Source: Symsagittifera roscoffensis
Lineage: Eukaryota > Xenacoelomorpha > Acoela > Convolutidae
Reading direction: 5' to 3'
NCBI RefSeq assembly: GCF_963678635.1
Contig: NC_087066.1
Span: 30,447,301 to 30,511,300 of the forward strand
Length of the DNA: 64,000 bases
Shown here: positions 1 through 10,610 of the stretch, piece by piece
Layout: the number at the start of each line of letters is the position of its first letter
Numbering within the stretch: position 1 is the first letter of the stretch
Program-made: the position numbers and the translations under genes
The notes under the pieces: generated by a model
The model's database searches: none
Told to the model about the DNA's origin: nothing
The model's input: only the letters and a program-made list of their open reading frames with translations

Positions 1-313
1 TTTTTTTTCCGATAACCATTTGATCATGACTTTTTTTCATAATTCATGGGATCTTTTTAGTTGGCGTAGGATCTTATGGTCTGGCGTTTTTTGTACAAGG
101 GACCTTTTGGTACGGTATTTTTTTGTCATGGGAGCTTTTGGTATTGTATCTTTTTTCCTGACACCTAACAAATATTAACTTAACTCGAAAACGAAAAAAA
201 AAATGGATTGCAAAGTTTTTGGAATCTGAATCAACACTGAGAAAGATTCAATGTGATACGCGCGCCCTAAAATTCCAGCGATAAGGCTAGTTTTTCTTGT
301 ACACGTCTTTCAG

Positions 314-523
314 GGTGGCGTGTACGTGTTTGAGATCTGGAACAGCTACTCGGCCAGTGGGAAGAACCTTCTGCTGATCGCCCTGTTTGAACTGGTGGCA
401 TTAATGTACATATATGGCTACCGGAAGTACAGACGCAACATTGTGGACATGTTGGGCTATGACTCATGGATCCTCACTTGGTTCCAGTTATGTTGGTGTG
501 TCTTCTCTCCAATACTCATACTA
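314..523 (+). CDS. SLC6 transporter, internal exon (TM9-TM10 region)
   Basis: This is a coding exon of a sodium- and chloride-dependent solute carrier 6 protein, a plasma-membrane symporter family for amino acids, GABA, glycine, creatine and monoamines. It follows an acceptor (TCTTTCAG, ending at 313) and ends before donor GTTAGT at 524. It is 210 bases, exactly 70 codons, phase 0 at both ends. The peptide starts GGVYVFEIWNSYSASGKNLL. It has the family's TM9 helix ending in ALMYIYGYRKY, the NIVDMLG loop, and the start of TM10 (FQLCWCVFSPILIL). The MYIYG and MLG motifs resemble the glycine/GABA/creatine-type members, but the substrate cannot be read from this part. It joins in frame to the exon at 807. 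Earlier exons (TM1-TM8) lie left of the window. Confidence 0.85.
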
Positions 524-806
524 GTTAGTCATTCTCCACGCCGTCAATTTTTCGACGAATTCACGGAATGACGTTTTGCTTCACAAAGTTAGTGTAATTT
601 GGTTTTTCTGGAATTTTTATTTGTTTTTTTCTTACTCCCCGGTTTGTGACGATCGAGTTTCATTTGGCATTAAGCATGCTGCAGTTTATAGGGCTTTTTA
701 ATCGCAAATTAGTTCTCAATCGCAACTTAATTTTCAAACTTTGAGACTGGAAATCATTGCTAGATTCCTTGTGTTGACACATTAAAACGTGACATGTTCG
801 ATGCAG

Positions 807-1037
807 GGTATCCTGACGTTTGACATAGTGGAGTACTTCCGGGGCAATGGGTTCCTCACCTACGGGGACTACGTGTACCCCAAGTGGGCGGATGCCATAG
901 GGTGGGTGTTCGTGCTCACTGCCGTCCTCTGCATCCCCACCTACGCCGCCTACCAGATTGCTCTCAGCCGGGCCAACTTGTCCTGTATTAGGAAGAAGAG
1001 AAGAAAGAAGCAGCAGAGAACTAGCAACGCACATTGG
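807..1037 (+). CDS. SLC6 transporter, internal exon (TM11-TM12 region)
   Basis: This exon continues the transporter from the exon ending at 523. It starts after acceptor ATGCAG and ends before donor GTATTT at 1038. It is 231 bases, 77 codons, phase 0 on both sides. The peptide reads GILTFDIVEYFRGNG, then LTYGDYVYPKWADAIGW, the conserved stretch before TM12 in SLC6 proteins. A hydrophobic helix follows (VFVLTAVLCIPTYAAYQI), then a basic cytoplasmic stretch (RKKRRKKQQR). TM12 is followed directly by this polybasic tail, as expected at the membrane-cytosol border. The match to the family end is strong. The subfamily is not resolved: the YPKWADAIGW wording is shared by several branches. Confidence 0.85.
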
Positions 1038-1424
1038 GTATTTGTTTGTTTGTTTCTTGAAATCAGAGATGCTTGAAACTGAACCCATGGTTGGTCTCAG
1101 GGTGATTTCCTAGGCAGTCCCAGGTGTTCTGTCGGTGTGGTGTTTGTGATATATTAATTTCATTCTGCAATCACCTGAAAAAAACACTTAGTATTTATTT
1201 TTAAAATTATCATGATTAATAATTTACCTTTCCTTTGAATGTTGCATGTTAAGGTTTGCGTTACTTTTGAGAACAGGATGATCTTTTGAGAACACATGAC
1301 CTTTTAGATTAAGACCATTTATCTACGCGGGAAAGGACCAGCATACGAGCTGTGCAGATCATCACGGCAAACCGCTGTTGTGCCCCTGTTTAAGAAACAA
1401 TTGAAATTTTAAGGTTATTTTTCT

Positions 1425-1540
1425 GGGCTGGGTAATGTTGCCTCTGCTTCAAGCAACGAGCACGGATCATGTTGGGCCTCGAACATCCGACCTTTCGATT
1501 GAGAGGCGGAGACGTAACCACTTCACCACCTCTCCCCTCA
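1425..1540 (-). repeat. tRNA-derived SINE-like fragment in the last SLC6 intron
   Basis: Read on the minus strand, this stretch has a pol III A box (TGGTGAAGTGG, plus positions 1518-1528) and, 32 bases on, a B-box-like sequence (TGTTCGAGGCC, 1475-1485). The spacing matches a tRNA-type internal promoter. A plausible acceptor stem cannot be paired, so it is not a working tRNA gene. It lies in the intron 1038-1805, antisense to the gene. A tRNA-derived SINE or tRNA pseudogene fits best. Confidence 0.5.
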
Positions 1541-1805
1541 TCACTTTTTGTCCAAAGCAAATCCTCTTTTTTTTTGAAGACCATTTGTCTTAAAGCCACT
1601 AATATGAGACTGCTAAGCAAAGAAGAACTTGTCAAGAATCTGCCATCACCTATAAAAGTGACTGAAAACAGACTTTAAATATCTCAGACGTGATAACAGA
1701 CTTTAAATCTATGATTTTTGTTTTCAAGAGAATATAATTCAAGAGAACATATTTTTGAGTGATATCTTTAAATTCAAATGTTGAGATTGTTGTTGTTATT
1801 GTCAG

Positions 1806-2024
1806 CCGGTGATCGGGAGTTTCCATAACCGAAAGGACTCAGTTGCGAACAACGACGAGACCAATTCGGGCATAATACGACCAGAGGTCGCCAGTTCATC
1901 CCCCATGCTCAAGAACGAGTCCAACAATTTCTCCCTCGACAGCCGACGAAACAGAATAACAACAGAGTCGAATAAAGATTTAGAAGACAGCATAAGTAAC
2001 TCAGTTGTACTGAATGTAAAGTAA
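1806..2024 (+). CDS. SLC6 transporter, terminal exon (cytoplasmic C-tail and stop)
   Basis: This is the last coding exon. It follows a T-rich tract and acceptor TTGTCAG ending at 1805. It is phase 0, reads PVIGSFHNRKDSVANN, and stops with TAA at 2022-2024. The 72-residue tail is hydrophilic, rich in Ser, Asn and Arg, and has no membrane segment, which fits the cytosolic C-terminus. It ends SVVLNVK. A hydrophobic C-terminus of this sort can be a PDZ ligand in transporters, but that is only a guess here. The tail has no strong family signature. The assignment rests on splice phase, open frame and position after TM12. An AATAAA lies at 2065-2070, about 40 bases after the stop. Confidence 0.7.
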   Translation, partial: PVIGSFHNRKDSVANNDETNSGIIRPEVASSSPMLKNESNNFSLDSRRNRITTESNKDLEDSISNSVVLNVK

Positions 2025-2064
2025 AATCTTACATTATGATCAACTGTCTGAATAACATACACTG

Positions 2065-2070
2065 AATAAA
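2065..2070 (+). promoter_or_regulatory. Candidate polyadenylation signal of the SLC6 gene
   Basis: An AATAAA hexamer sits 41 bases after the SLC6 stop codon. Further AATAAA motifs occur at about 2365 and 2383, so the true site could be later. AT-rich DNA produces this motif by chance, so only its position supports it. Confidence 0.35.
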
Positions 2071-3087
2071 TTACAGGTTCAAATTATTGTTTTCGAAATT
2101 ACATAACTTCAAATTAACACACCTTGTTCCCAAAAATATTGTTCACGTATTAATCAAAGAAGAGAAGCCGGAATGGTGCAATTGTACAAAATGCTCCGAT
2201 CAGTGCTGTCTTTGAAAAAAAAATCATTTCTTTGTTTTTTTTTGTTTTGAAATGCTTTTTTAACTACAAAATTTGCTTTTCAAAAGGTTTCGAATGAAGT
2301 GCCTGCAATAAGTATTTCAGCGGAAGTGCTTCCTCTGTTCTCTGAAACCAAGCCATGAATAACCAATAAAACTTAATGGAGCAATAAAAACTCTGATTGC
2401 TCGAACATGTGAGGATCGTTAAGCTCCCGCTAGGTTAAACAAGTATCTGCATTAGTTAGAATAAATTGGTGCCTTCTAGACGATTTCAATAAAAAGAAGC
2501 CTTATAGACAAATTCAATGAAACATAAATAGTGAGTAGCTTAGAAAAAGAAGTTTAAAGTTTATTTGAGAAAATAAAAAAAGCTTCTTAACAAAATAGAT
2601 TTTTTGAAGAAATATCTTGAATCATCTAAAAAGAGCTTAAAAACAACTTTAATACAAATGGGTTGAAATCTGACATGCTGTTTCTTGAATTAGTGAAAAA
2701 TTTAATTGAATTATTTCAGACAATACTAAATTTGAATCGAAACTTTTTCCGCATTTTCTGGTGCAAACTATAGCAATTTACTTTATAAGTGCAGATGAAT
2801 TTTGTGAAATATTGTTTGTTGAGTCCACTAATTGTTTTTTTATACTTCGAATAAAAGAAACCAATAAAATTTCCCAACGACAAAAATTCATAAATATGAC
2901 CGGAGATCAAACCCATTGTCTCATGTGCCATATTTGCTGTGTTACTCACTCACACAAAACTTTCATCCATTGGAAATGAGAAAAAAACTATGTATGCACA
3001 CTCCCGTGAGTTGACTTTCGGTTAAAAAAAATTCGCTCAATTCTATGGAAGTATTTGAAATTGATGTTTTTTGATAACAGACACTTG
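2071..3087. other. Intergenic DNA after the SLC6 gene
   Basis: AT-rich sequence with no convincing ORF, RNA gene or repeat boundary. The first part is probably 3' UTR of the SLC6 transcript. Confidence 0.4.
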
Positions 3088-3310
3088 CAGGGGCAAATCT
3101 AGGACTTGGGGGGAGCGGATTTTTTTTTTTAATATATACTCAAATCGCGTTTTTTCGGCGCGCTTTGCCCTCAAAATTTGTATATAATGGAGCCAAAAGC
3201 GCCTTCCGAAAAATATTAGGGTCCGTCAGCCAAAAGTGGATAACTCACAATAGAACGAAGGTGGAACCCTTTGGGTCGGCAGAGCGTCGAAACTTATTTG
3301 TTGATGACAA
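3088..3310 (+). repeat. Dispersed repeat, GGGGCAAATCTAGG family, copy 1
   Basis: It starts AGGGGCAAATCTAGGACTTG and runs through a T-tract into GCCCTCAAAATTTGTATATA and GGGTCCGTCAGCCAAA. The same order of blocks recurs at 32595-32946 (AGGGGCGGATCTAGAAG, CCCTCTCAAAATTAGTAT, GGGTCAGTCAGCCAAA). A shorter relative is at 58235. The internal ORF over this stretch is part of the repeat and is not a gene. No clear inverted ends or target duplication were found. Confidence 0.55.
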
Positions 3311-3635
3311 AAGGATATGTTTATCGTCTAGTAAAGAACTTTTTGATCCATTGAATCACCTATATTCAACTAGGAATGAAGCAGTCTGCTGCGCTCATTG
3401 CGCGTTGACGTGCAATTGCATAACAAAGAGCGCAAAATTTTTATATAATTTTACCTCAATAGTCCCGATTTCAAGTTTACGTAAACTGATCACCAGCTGA
3501 ATATTCTAAATGTTTTGATCTCTGGCTTTAGTTTTTTGATGGTTTCTATTGCCATTTTGATTAAGATTGTTTTTTTACTGTGTGCTTGTTATTGTTTTTT
3601 TTTGAGATAAACTCCAAAACTTAGAGATCTCTTAT

Positions 3636-3875
3636 TATTTATTTTGCAAAAAAAACTGCGTTTTCCGGCGGTTTTCAGCTGATTTTAGCTGTGGGCGGGT
3701 GATATAAAATTTCGGAAATATTTTTGTCAAAAATTATCTTTTTTTGACCAGGCTTCTGGTTAGTTGCTCCAGGCTTCTGGTTATCAAGGCTGAGTCATTT
3801 CTAATTTATTTTGCAAAAAAAAACTTCTTTTTTGGGCGGCTTTCAGCTGATTTTAACTTTGGGGGGGGGGGGCTG
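3636..3875. repeat. Degenerate direct repeat pair with CAGCTGATTTTA block
   Basis: ATTTATTTTGCAAAAAAAACT followed by a GGCGG(T/C)TTTCAGCTGATTTTA block occurs at about 3638-3700 and again at about 3805-3872. Between them CAGGCTTCTGGTTA is repeated twice. This is a local tandem amplification, ending in a G11 run at 3864-3875. Confidence 0.45.
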
Positions 3876-3894
3876 AATTAGGGCCTTTCATCAT

Positions 3895-4400
3895 TAAGAG
3901 GCCAAACTGTGCATTATGTGATTTGAAGGCCGATAACGCAACAGGCAAAAATCAGATTTGTCCCGGAATCCGCAAAATTGTTATTTTTCTCTGACTTTCT
4001 TTGCTGTTTTGGATTCCACGGACAAATAGCTAAAACACTTTATTGCTCAAAATTGCTCCAAAAACAGGCAACTTTGTGAAATCCGCAACAAAATGTTTGG
4101 AATCCGGAACAAGTTTGTGGAATCCATAAACAAATTATAGCATATGTGTTTAGTAAAAATAGGTTGTCGAGGAAACCTCAACTATAAGTGGAATCCGCAA
4201 ACTGTAAGCGGAATCCGCAAATTGTAAGCGGAATCCGCATAATTTTGCGGAATCAAATTACATTTGCGGAATCCGATTTCGTTTGCGGAATCCGCAACAA
4301 CTACCTATACTTGCTCGTTGCGGACTCCGCAACAAAATCAATGTGCCGACAAAATTTACGTTACAGGTATTTGTACGCATAATCCACCAAAAATTTTTAA
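3895..4400. repeat. Cluster of near-palindromic GCGGAATCCGC motifs
   Basis: The motif GCGGAATCCGC and one-base variants recur at least ten times, densest at 4185-4335, separated by short AT spacers. It is nearly self-complementary. The same motif with a shared downstream block (ATGCCGACAAAA, then ACGTTACA) occurs at 58440-58690, and a trace at 34010-34030. It is therefore a dispersed repeat component. An ORF of 64 codons through it is a by-product. Confidence 0.5.
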
Positions 4401-5282
4401 GTGAAATCCCCTAACATTTTGTAACATGTTCTAAGACTTGTCTCTTGAATCCAGGAACATACAGACACAAACTTGTGCGCCTATCCAAAGCACAGTTTGG
4501 CCTCGTAATGTATTTTTTTTTCGATTGTATGACTCGTAACAAAACTTTGAAAGCAACTCGAAAATTTGATAGAAAATACAGTACTATTCCAGGACAAAAA
4601 CAGTGACATAAAAACAACAGTAATATAACAGCACTGTTTTTTCTTGTTTCACTGGGTTTTTCCTGGAACAGTACTGAAAAAAAATATGTCACTAGTTTTA
4701 CGCTGAAACAGTACTGGTTGTTACTGGAAGACCAATCTGGGCAGCTTTTGCTGGTTTTCTAGACCACCTGAAAACTAGTGATGCTCTGAGCTCGAAATCA
4801 CAATTTACTTCAATTGTTATCCTTTTGTAAAGTTTTGTGAACATCAAAAATACCATTTTAGTCTGCTTAGAATAACTAATTTGTGATATATTTCAGTGTT
4901 ACAAAAAATAAAATAAAAAAACACTTAAATTAAAACATCTAATTACTAAACGCAGCGTAAAATTAAATTTGACTATAGTGATCAGAAAACTTAAAAATAA
5001 AAATGTTTGATTTGAAATCACAATTCTTAAAATCGGAATACTTTTGTTATATGGATTAAGCATAGATATAAGGTGAACTAAATTATCTTTTTAACTAATA
5101 AATTTTGTAAACTTGAAACGAGGATAATAATTTATGTTCATTACGTCGTGTGTTAAAAAACTATTGTTGAAAAAACATTGGTTAACCAAAATACCAACCA
5201 ATGCAAATAATTTTTACAATAAATATAACTTTCAAAAACACAGTTTATCCATTTAAACAGTTTTTGCAATGTAAAAACGGTA
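4401..5282. other. No feature recognised
   Basis: AT-rich intergenic sequence. It includes a block (GTTTGGCCTCGTAATG, about 4496) that is repeated near 34070, so part is dispersed repeat. No gene was seen. Confidence 0.3.
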
Positions 5283-5698
5283 AATTCTCAAATTGTATAA
5301 ATTTTAAATGGCATAAAAAATGAAATTTATCCCAAATGGCATAAATTCAAACGTTTTCTATCAATTTCTAATTCTAAAATTTTGTCAGGAACAAAAAATT
5401 ATGTACAAGATTTGGAAATAATTGCTTCCAAACAAATGTTAATCGACAATTTGTAGGAAAAATTTACCAAAAGAAGCTTATCAAAAACTGCAAACTTATG
5501 CTTTTCGCTTTTGATAAAAAAACTATTTGTCAAGATACAATGTCAATCAACATTTGAATTGACAACTTGACTAATTTTTTCACATTGTCCACCAAAAAGT
5601 TGTTCGCGATTTTTTTCATGCAACTGTTACTGAATTTTACGCCATTTGGGAAATTTTTCATTTTTATGCCAATTGGGAGTTATGCTATTTGAGACGAA
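5283..5698. repeat. Candidate MITE with imperfect inverted ends
   Basis: The left end (CTCAAATTGTATAAATT, then AAATGGCATAAAAAATGAAA and CCCAAATGGCATAAATT) is matched in inverted order on the right (ACGCCATTTGGGAAATT, TTTCATTTTTATGCCAATTG, TTATGCTATTTGAGA). Arms are about 65-75 bp with several mismatches. No target duplication was identified and no coding capacity seen. Confidence 0.4.
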
Positions 5699-7530
5699 AT
5701 CGGAAAAACTAATTTATTCATCAAAAAATATTCAATCTGAAACCGCGCTCGCTTCAGTCTGTTGTTCTGGTATTCGGAAAAGAGCGTGGAAAAGAGAGAA
5801 ATAAATTCAAAAAAGTTGCAACAGCGGTGAATGAAAACAGATGAAAAGCCAATGTTACTGAAAAGCCAATGTTACTTTGTCAATTTTGTTGGTCTTAAAT
5901 TTCGTCACTTTGAGCAAAATTGGGAAAAGCAAAAAAAAACACTCAAACTAAAAAAACGTTTCGAGAGATGAAGCATGTATCGATATCGGTCCATCCTAAG
6001 TTTTATGACAATAAAATTTCGAATACGCAAGCAGCAAGCGAACCCAAAGATGATCTTTTTTTCATTAGTACATCTTGAGCTTTACTATTGTAGCTTTCAT
6101 TTCTATTATTGATATAACTTTACCTTTTGTCGCTTTATTACATAACTTTTTCACTTTCATAATCCCGGCTGTTTAACTGGCGGTTTTGAATTATTTTTTA
6201 TTCCACCAGAATAAAATCGTTTCCCTGATTTCAATATTTTTAGCGGCATTAATTTTTATTGATATGAAGGGGTCTGAAAAATTGGGTAAATTTAACGCGT
6301 GATGAAGAAGCATTTAAAAAGGAAAACTGAAAATTTCATGAGTTTGTTATTTAGTTTTTATCAATTTTAAGAATCCAAATCTACGTCATAGGTAATGGAG
6401 ATTAAAGGGAAATTGAAACATTTAGAGCTTTGTTCAGATACGAGCAGTTTCATTTGCTTTACAAATGGTAAATAAATTTCCAAGATTACAACATTTTTAA
6501 ATACATTTTTCAAGACTGATCTCGCTGATACAATCATTAGCAAATTGATTGGTCTTGTGATGCATTGTTTAGAATCTGTAGCTTGCCTGCTTTGAAATGA
6601 TATTTTTAAAAGCCTCTTTTTTGCTGACTTAGCATAGTAGTTAGCATAGTAGTAAATTGAAAATTTAGCTTTCGATTGATAAATTCCAGTTTTAAAGACA
6701 TCAAAATCAATTTTTCTGAGAAACAATTGTTAACGGTATATTCATTTTTAAAAAAAACAATACACACATTCGGTCATTTATACAGTTTTCTGCCAAGAGA
6801 AAACTTCAAAATTTAGAAATATGGAGTCTGAAAATGTCTTCAAACCCTGCAGACGTGTTGTTTGAGTACTTGGAAGTGCATGCGAAAAAATACGATTAAA
6901 TTCAAACTTCATCAAAACAGACAAAAGCTAAAGGGCTTTCTTTATTAAGCTTTGATGATTTTAAAGCGCTTATTGTTGTCTTTGCTTGTTTTAAGCAAGA
7001 ATGGGAGTGAAAAAAAGCAAAAATCAATATTCATTGGCGTGAAAAATAGTTTCAGAGATGCAATACGTATACGTATTTTGCGTATACATACCTATATGAA
7101 CCTCACGCCAGACTACAACCGAAGGCTATAAAATTGTTTTCATCAAAATTCATCTTTTACTTACTAATGTTTCAAGTGAAAAAGTGTTTCATAGAACACC
7201 AAAGCAGTGATTTATGTTCTTTAATACACACAAAATAATTGTGATTTTTCTGCTTGGTTGTTATTGCCATTTAGTGCGACAAATCACTTTTGTTGACTTT
7301 CATCCATGTAATACTAATAATTTTTTTTAAGGTATCATCATGTTCAAAGACGAATGTTGTCGTAAAATAGTCCCCGCAAAGATATCAAACTGTGGTACAG
7401 TTAAAAAGACTTTCAGTCCTTCGAAATTCAGGATTGGCGCTTAAAATGATCACTTCTTCTAAAATATATCGTGCCTAGTGTTTTGATTCCAACATCTCCA
7501 CCATATTGTATTTTTTCAACAAAAGTTTTT
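5699..7530. other. No feature recognised
   Basis: AT-rich intergenic DNA. The 119-codon frame at 6367-6726 (-) has a low-complexity, lysine- and isoleucine-rich composition with no recognised domain or splice signal, and I do not call it a gene. A small self-complementary run lies at 7066-7078 (ATACGTATACGTA). Confidence 0.3.
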
Positions 7531-8061
7531 GTTCCGACTTTCGATACGAAAGTAACGGAATATTTGTGCTCGGGGTGGGTTTTTTTTTCTTCAGACAAAT
7601 TTCGACTTTTTAACTAGGCATTTTTGACGGAATTTTTTTTTATCATTCGAAAGGTATTGTTGTCATGAGCTCAAATTTGAAAAGATATTTCACCTGTGAT
7701 CATTTTTTGTAAAGTTATGGGGGTTTAAAGATTGCCATTTTGGCCAATTTGCGACAATTAACGCGCGATATATTTCGCAATATTAACGCGTAAGCGGAGA
7801 GTTAATCCGTCATAGAAACAGTTCCAAATTGGTTGAAAGAAGCTTATTTGCCATAATTGATTTGTTACAAGGAGCAAAATCTATATTTTTGTACTTTATA
7901 TGGCGTGTGGGGGGATGATTTTCATAAAAAAATTCAGTTTTTAGAAAAAATATTTTCATTTTGTTTTATTACATTTAATTTTTTAATGTTATTACTGCTC
8001 CATAAACCTTAAAAGGCAGTCGAAACATTCAGGGCTTCGCCCTGATACGATCAGTCTTGTT
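7531..8061 (+). mobile_element. HINE-like rolling-circle element, subfamily A, full length
   Basis: This is the reference full-length copy. The 5' end is GTTCCGACTTTCGATACGAA, with a CTTTCG/CGAAAG hairpin. The 3' end has AGTCGAAAC (inverted copy of the 5' nine bases, one mismatch), then the hairpin CAGGGC-TTC-GCCCTG, then CGATCAGTCTTGTT. The middle holds GACAATTAACGCGCGATATA and TATTAACGCGTAAGCGGAGA. There is no coding capacity, no poly-A tail and no pol III boxes. Asymmetric terminal inverted repeats plus a 3' hairpin are the known hallmarks of Helentron-type non-autonomous elements. Confidence 0.7.
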
Positions 8062-8555
8062 ATGTTTTTATGTCTTTTTACCTTAACCTAAAAATTTTAG
8101 ATAACAACTATTTACTTTAAAACGAGTAGAAACTTAATGTGATTTGCTTATACGAACACCTTTTAACATAACTCAAAAAAAATTCTCATATCAGAGAGAG
8201 AGAAACTTGCATGTTCCGACTGCCCCGTTAACTCGTTTTGGCGCAAAACTTTGGTTAAATTAAAACTTTCAAGTTGCGCAGTAAAAAGAGGTTTAAAAAC
8301 TGAAGATAAAAATTAAATCGCCAAGCTCGGGTAATTAAGCAGCTGATTGAGTTTCATATAGTATGTATGATTGTCCTAAAAAAGTGTAATTTTTTCACCG
8401 AGTTCCACAGAGTTCCAAAACGCTTCGAAGTTAACTTTTAATGAAACTGAACGACGTATGAACAAAAAATAAGCAATGTACAATAAGCATTACCGCAACA
8501 ATTTTCCATAGATTACATTTGATTATTTCGTGTTTTGTGGTCAGTATCTATGAAA
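8062..8555. other. No feature recognised
   Basis: AT-rich spacer between the HINE copy and the MITE at 8564. Nothing was recognised. Confidence 0.3.
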
Positions 8556-8563
8556 TTACAAAG

Positions 8564-8950
8564 GGGGCAGTACAACAGTGCCGAAGTACAACTGTGCCGA
8601 AAATGAAAACTTTGTTCAACAGTGCCGAAAATGAAAACTTTGTTCAACAGTGCCGAAAATTTGAACAAATTTCAATATATTAAGTGCGGCAATCAAAACT
8701 TAAATAGCAATCGTTGACAATCTTAGGTAAAAGTTTAAGATTTTGAGCAAAAAAGTTTGCAGCTTACACATTTTGGCGCCAAAATGATTGTTTAGTTTGC
8801 AGTTGCAGACATATTGGCGCCAAAATTGGAGTGATTTTCTTTGATAATTAGCGTCAGTAATTTCCCGCTCTTTAGAAATTGCGTGTAAATTATTCTGAAA
8901 TTTTCCCGCTTTTTCGGCACTGTTGTACTTCGGCACTGTTGAACGCCCCC
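8564..8950. mobile_element. 387-bp MITE with inverted ends and 8-bp target duplication
   Basis: The left end GGGGCAGTACAACAGTGCCG and the right end (read inverted) GGGGGCGTTCAACAGTGCCG match over about 40 bp including AAGTACAAC(A/T)GTGCCGAAA. TTACAAAG flanks both sides (8556-8563 and 8951-8958), an 8-bp target duplication. The CAACAGTGCCGAAA block is repeated three times near the left end. An 8-bp duplication fits the hAT superfamily, though a MULE-type origin is possible. The 78-codon frame inside (8700-8936, minus) is not a transposase. Confidence 0.75.
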
Positions 8951-9053
8951 TTACAAAGTAGTCGGTTATAAACCATTAAAAAAGAGGCATATTCCGAATA
9001 TTTGTTTTGTCGAATAATCAATTATAATCGATTAAAATTGTTTATTATGGATT

Positions 9054-10610
9054 AAGGGCCTAAGAAATTAGACAATAAGTAAATTAGACGGATGCTACAA
9101 AAACGAAATTAGACGGAATTGTTTTTTTACAAATCTGGCATTTTAGACGTCGCTGCTATAAAAAAGAAGGGCCAACAAAATTTTTTCTTAGAAGTCAAAC
9201 TTCACAAATACGAAAAGAACATAAAATGACAATACCTATCAAAGCAATTAATTTAAAAGAACATAGAACGTCAAATCCGAATATTACAGAAGAGTTTTGA
9301 TTGAAAAAATTATGCATAATTGACATGTAAAATTTACGTTCATTTTTTTTTAAACAAATTTCGGCAAATAACGCTTATATTGCTCCAATAAATGTCCAAA
9401 CTGATAATATTCTCCTCATAATTGTTTTTAAATCGCTGGATTTTGGCATTGATCAAATGCCACTTTTTTTCTGTGGTGGTGGAGGTTCACCTCTCGAAAT
9501 TTTTGAGTATACATTTTTTGTGATTTTTTCTTGTTTTTTCAATTCTTCCACAACTACCCAGAAAGATGGGTGGTTTCTTCCAATTTTTCTGTTCCAGAAA
9601 GCATGCCATGATTCGCAGGCGTTTGTTGTTCGGTGATTTGGTGGTCTACCATAAACGTTCCACATAAAAACTCCAGTTTTTTGGATCCATGTTTTTTCGA
9701 CATAATTCACCAATTTTTTCGGAAAACTGCTTGAGTATAATGAACATAACAGCCCAAATGATCTACTTGTGGCATCAATTTTTTCACGACGGCGATGAAA
9801 CCCGTCTCGAAATCGGATGTAATAAGACTTGGTTCAAAATTTTTCGACAAAAAAAAATTGACATTTTTCGTCACTTTTTTCCCACAAATTTTGGTAAGCT
9901 TCCTCTGTTTTTTCGGACATCAGAGCCCAAAGTGACGGAATTTTGCGATCTTCCACTACACTGAATAATGAATAAAATTGACGAAACGGTTTTGGTGCAG
10001 TCTTGAAAGTTTCACATTCTGTAAGATTCTCGAAATTTTTGGCAAAATTCGATTTCGTTTTTTAGTAGCCCGCTGCTAATTTTGTGATACTCCGGTGGAT
10101 TTTCGATTTCCGAATTCAGTTTAACTTGCTCGTCGTAAATCATTTATACCGATTTTGTCGGATCATTTTGGATTTCGGTCAGAATTTTTTGGCGAAAATT
10201 TTCCTCCTCGTTGTACATAAGGTCGGGTTTGTGACTGTGGTTGCCTGATTTTCGAATAATTTTGGTAATTTCCAAATTTGTCAATTATCTTCCGAAGCAA
10301 TTGGAGATAATACAGCGATAATGACAACCAAATTTGGTTTTGCTATCTTTTTTAAATCTATAACCTTCATCGGTAATAAGGTTTTGTCCACCTCGATATT
10401 TCGACGGAACTATTTTGAAATTTTGCATTTTTGGCTACCGAAATTCAACTGTCTGCAAACAACATTATTTTTCTCACGCAGTTTGTCTGCAAACAATTTT
10501 AATCTCTCTCACTTTTGTCTATTTTCTCACAATTGCAGTTTTACAAAACCGTCTAATTTCGTTTTAAGTGCCTCCGTCTATTTTGCTTATCGTCTAATTT
10601 CTCAACCCAC
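9054..10610 (-). mobile_element. Mutator-like (MULE) DNA transposon with decayed transposase
   Basis: The ends are inverted repeats of about 60 bp. The left reads AAGAAATTAGACAATAAGTA, then AATTAGACGGATGC and ACGAAATTAGACGG. The right, read inverted, reads GAGAAATTAGACGATAAGCA, AAATAGACGGAGGC and ACGAAATTAGACGG. TATGGATT flanks both sides (9046-9053, 10611-10618; 9 bp if one mismatch is allowed), in the size range for MULEs. The interior holds transposase remains on the minus strand. It is inserted in the degraded AT-rich TIR element described separately. Confidence 0.75.
9453..10200 (-). pseudogene. Broken MULE transposase
   Basis: The clearest piece is the minus-strand frame 9453-9713, containing RTTNACESWHAFWNRKIG followed by RNHPSFWVVVEELKKQEKI. 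This matches the C-terminal part of Mutator-like transposases, where an (R/N)TNN-E-(F/W)H block precedes an HP-x-(I/F)W-x-(F/V)I-x-x-LKKEQ block. Upstream on the minus strand (towards 10200), fragments in shifting frames are interrupted by stops. The catalytic DDE residues could not all be assigned. The product would have cut and pasted the element at 9054-10610. This copy cannot encode it. Confidence 0.65.

Noticed and set aside
1425-1540. Functional tRNA gene
   Set aside because: The acceptor stem does not pair and the B box is imperfect.
3165-3500. 111-codon frame
   Set aside because: It overlaps a dispersed repeat with a copy at 32595. No domain or splice context.
7531-8061. The abundant 530-bp family as a SINE
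   Set aside because: No pol III boxes, no A-rich tail, no target duplications. Termini with hairpins and asymmetric inverted repeats fit a rolling-circle element better.
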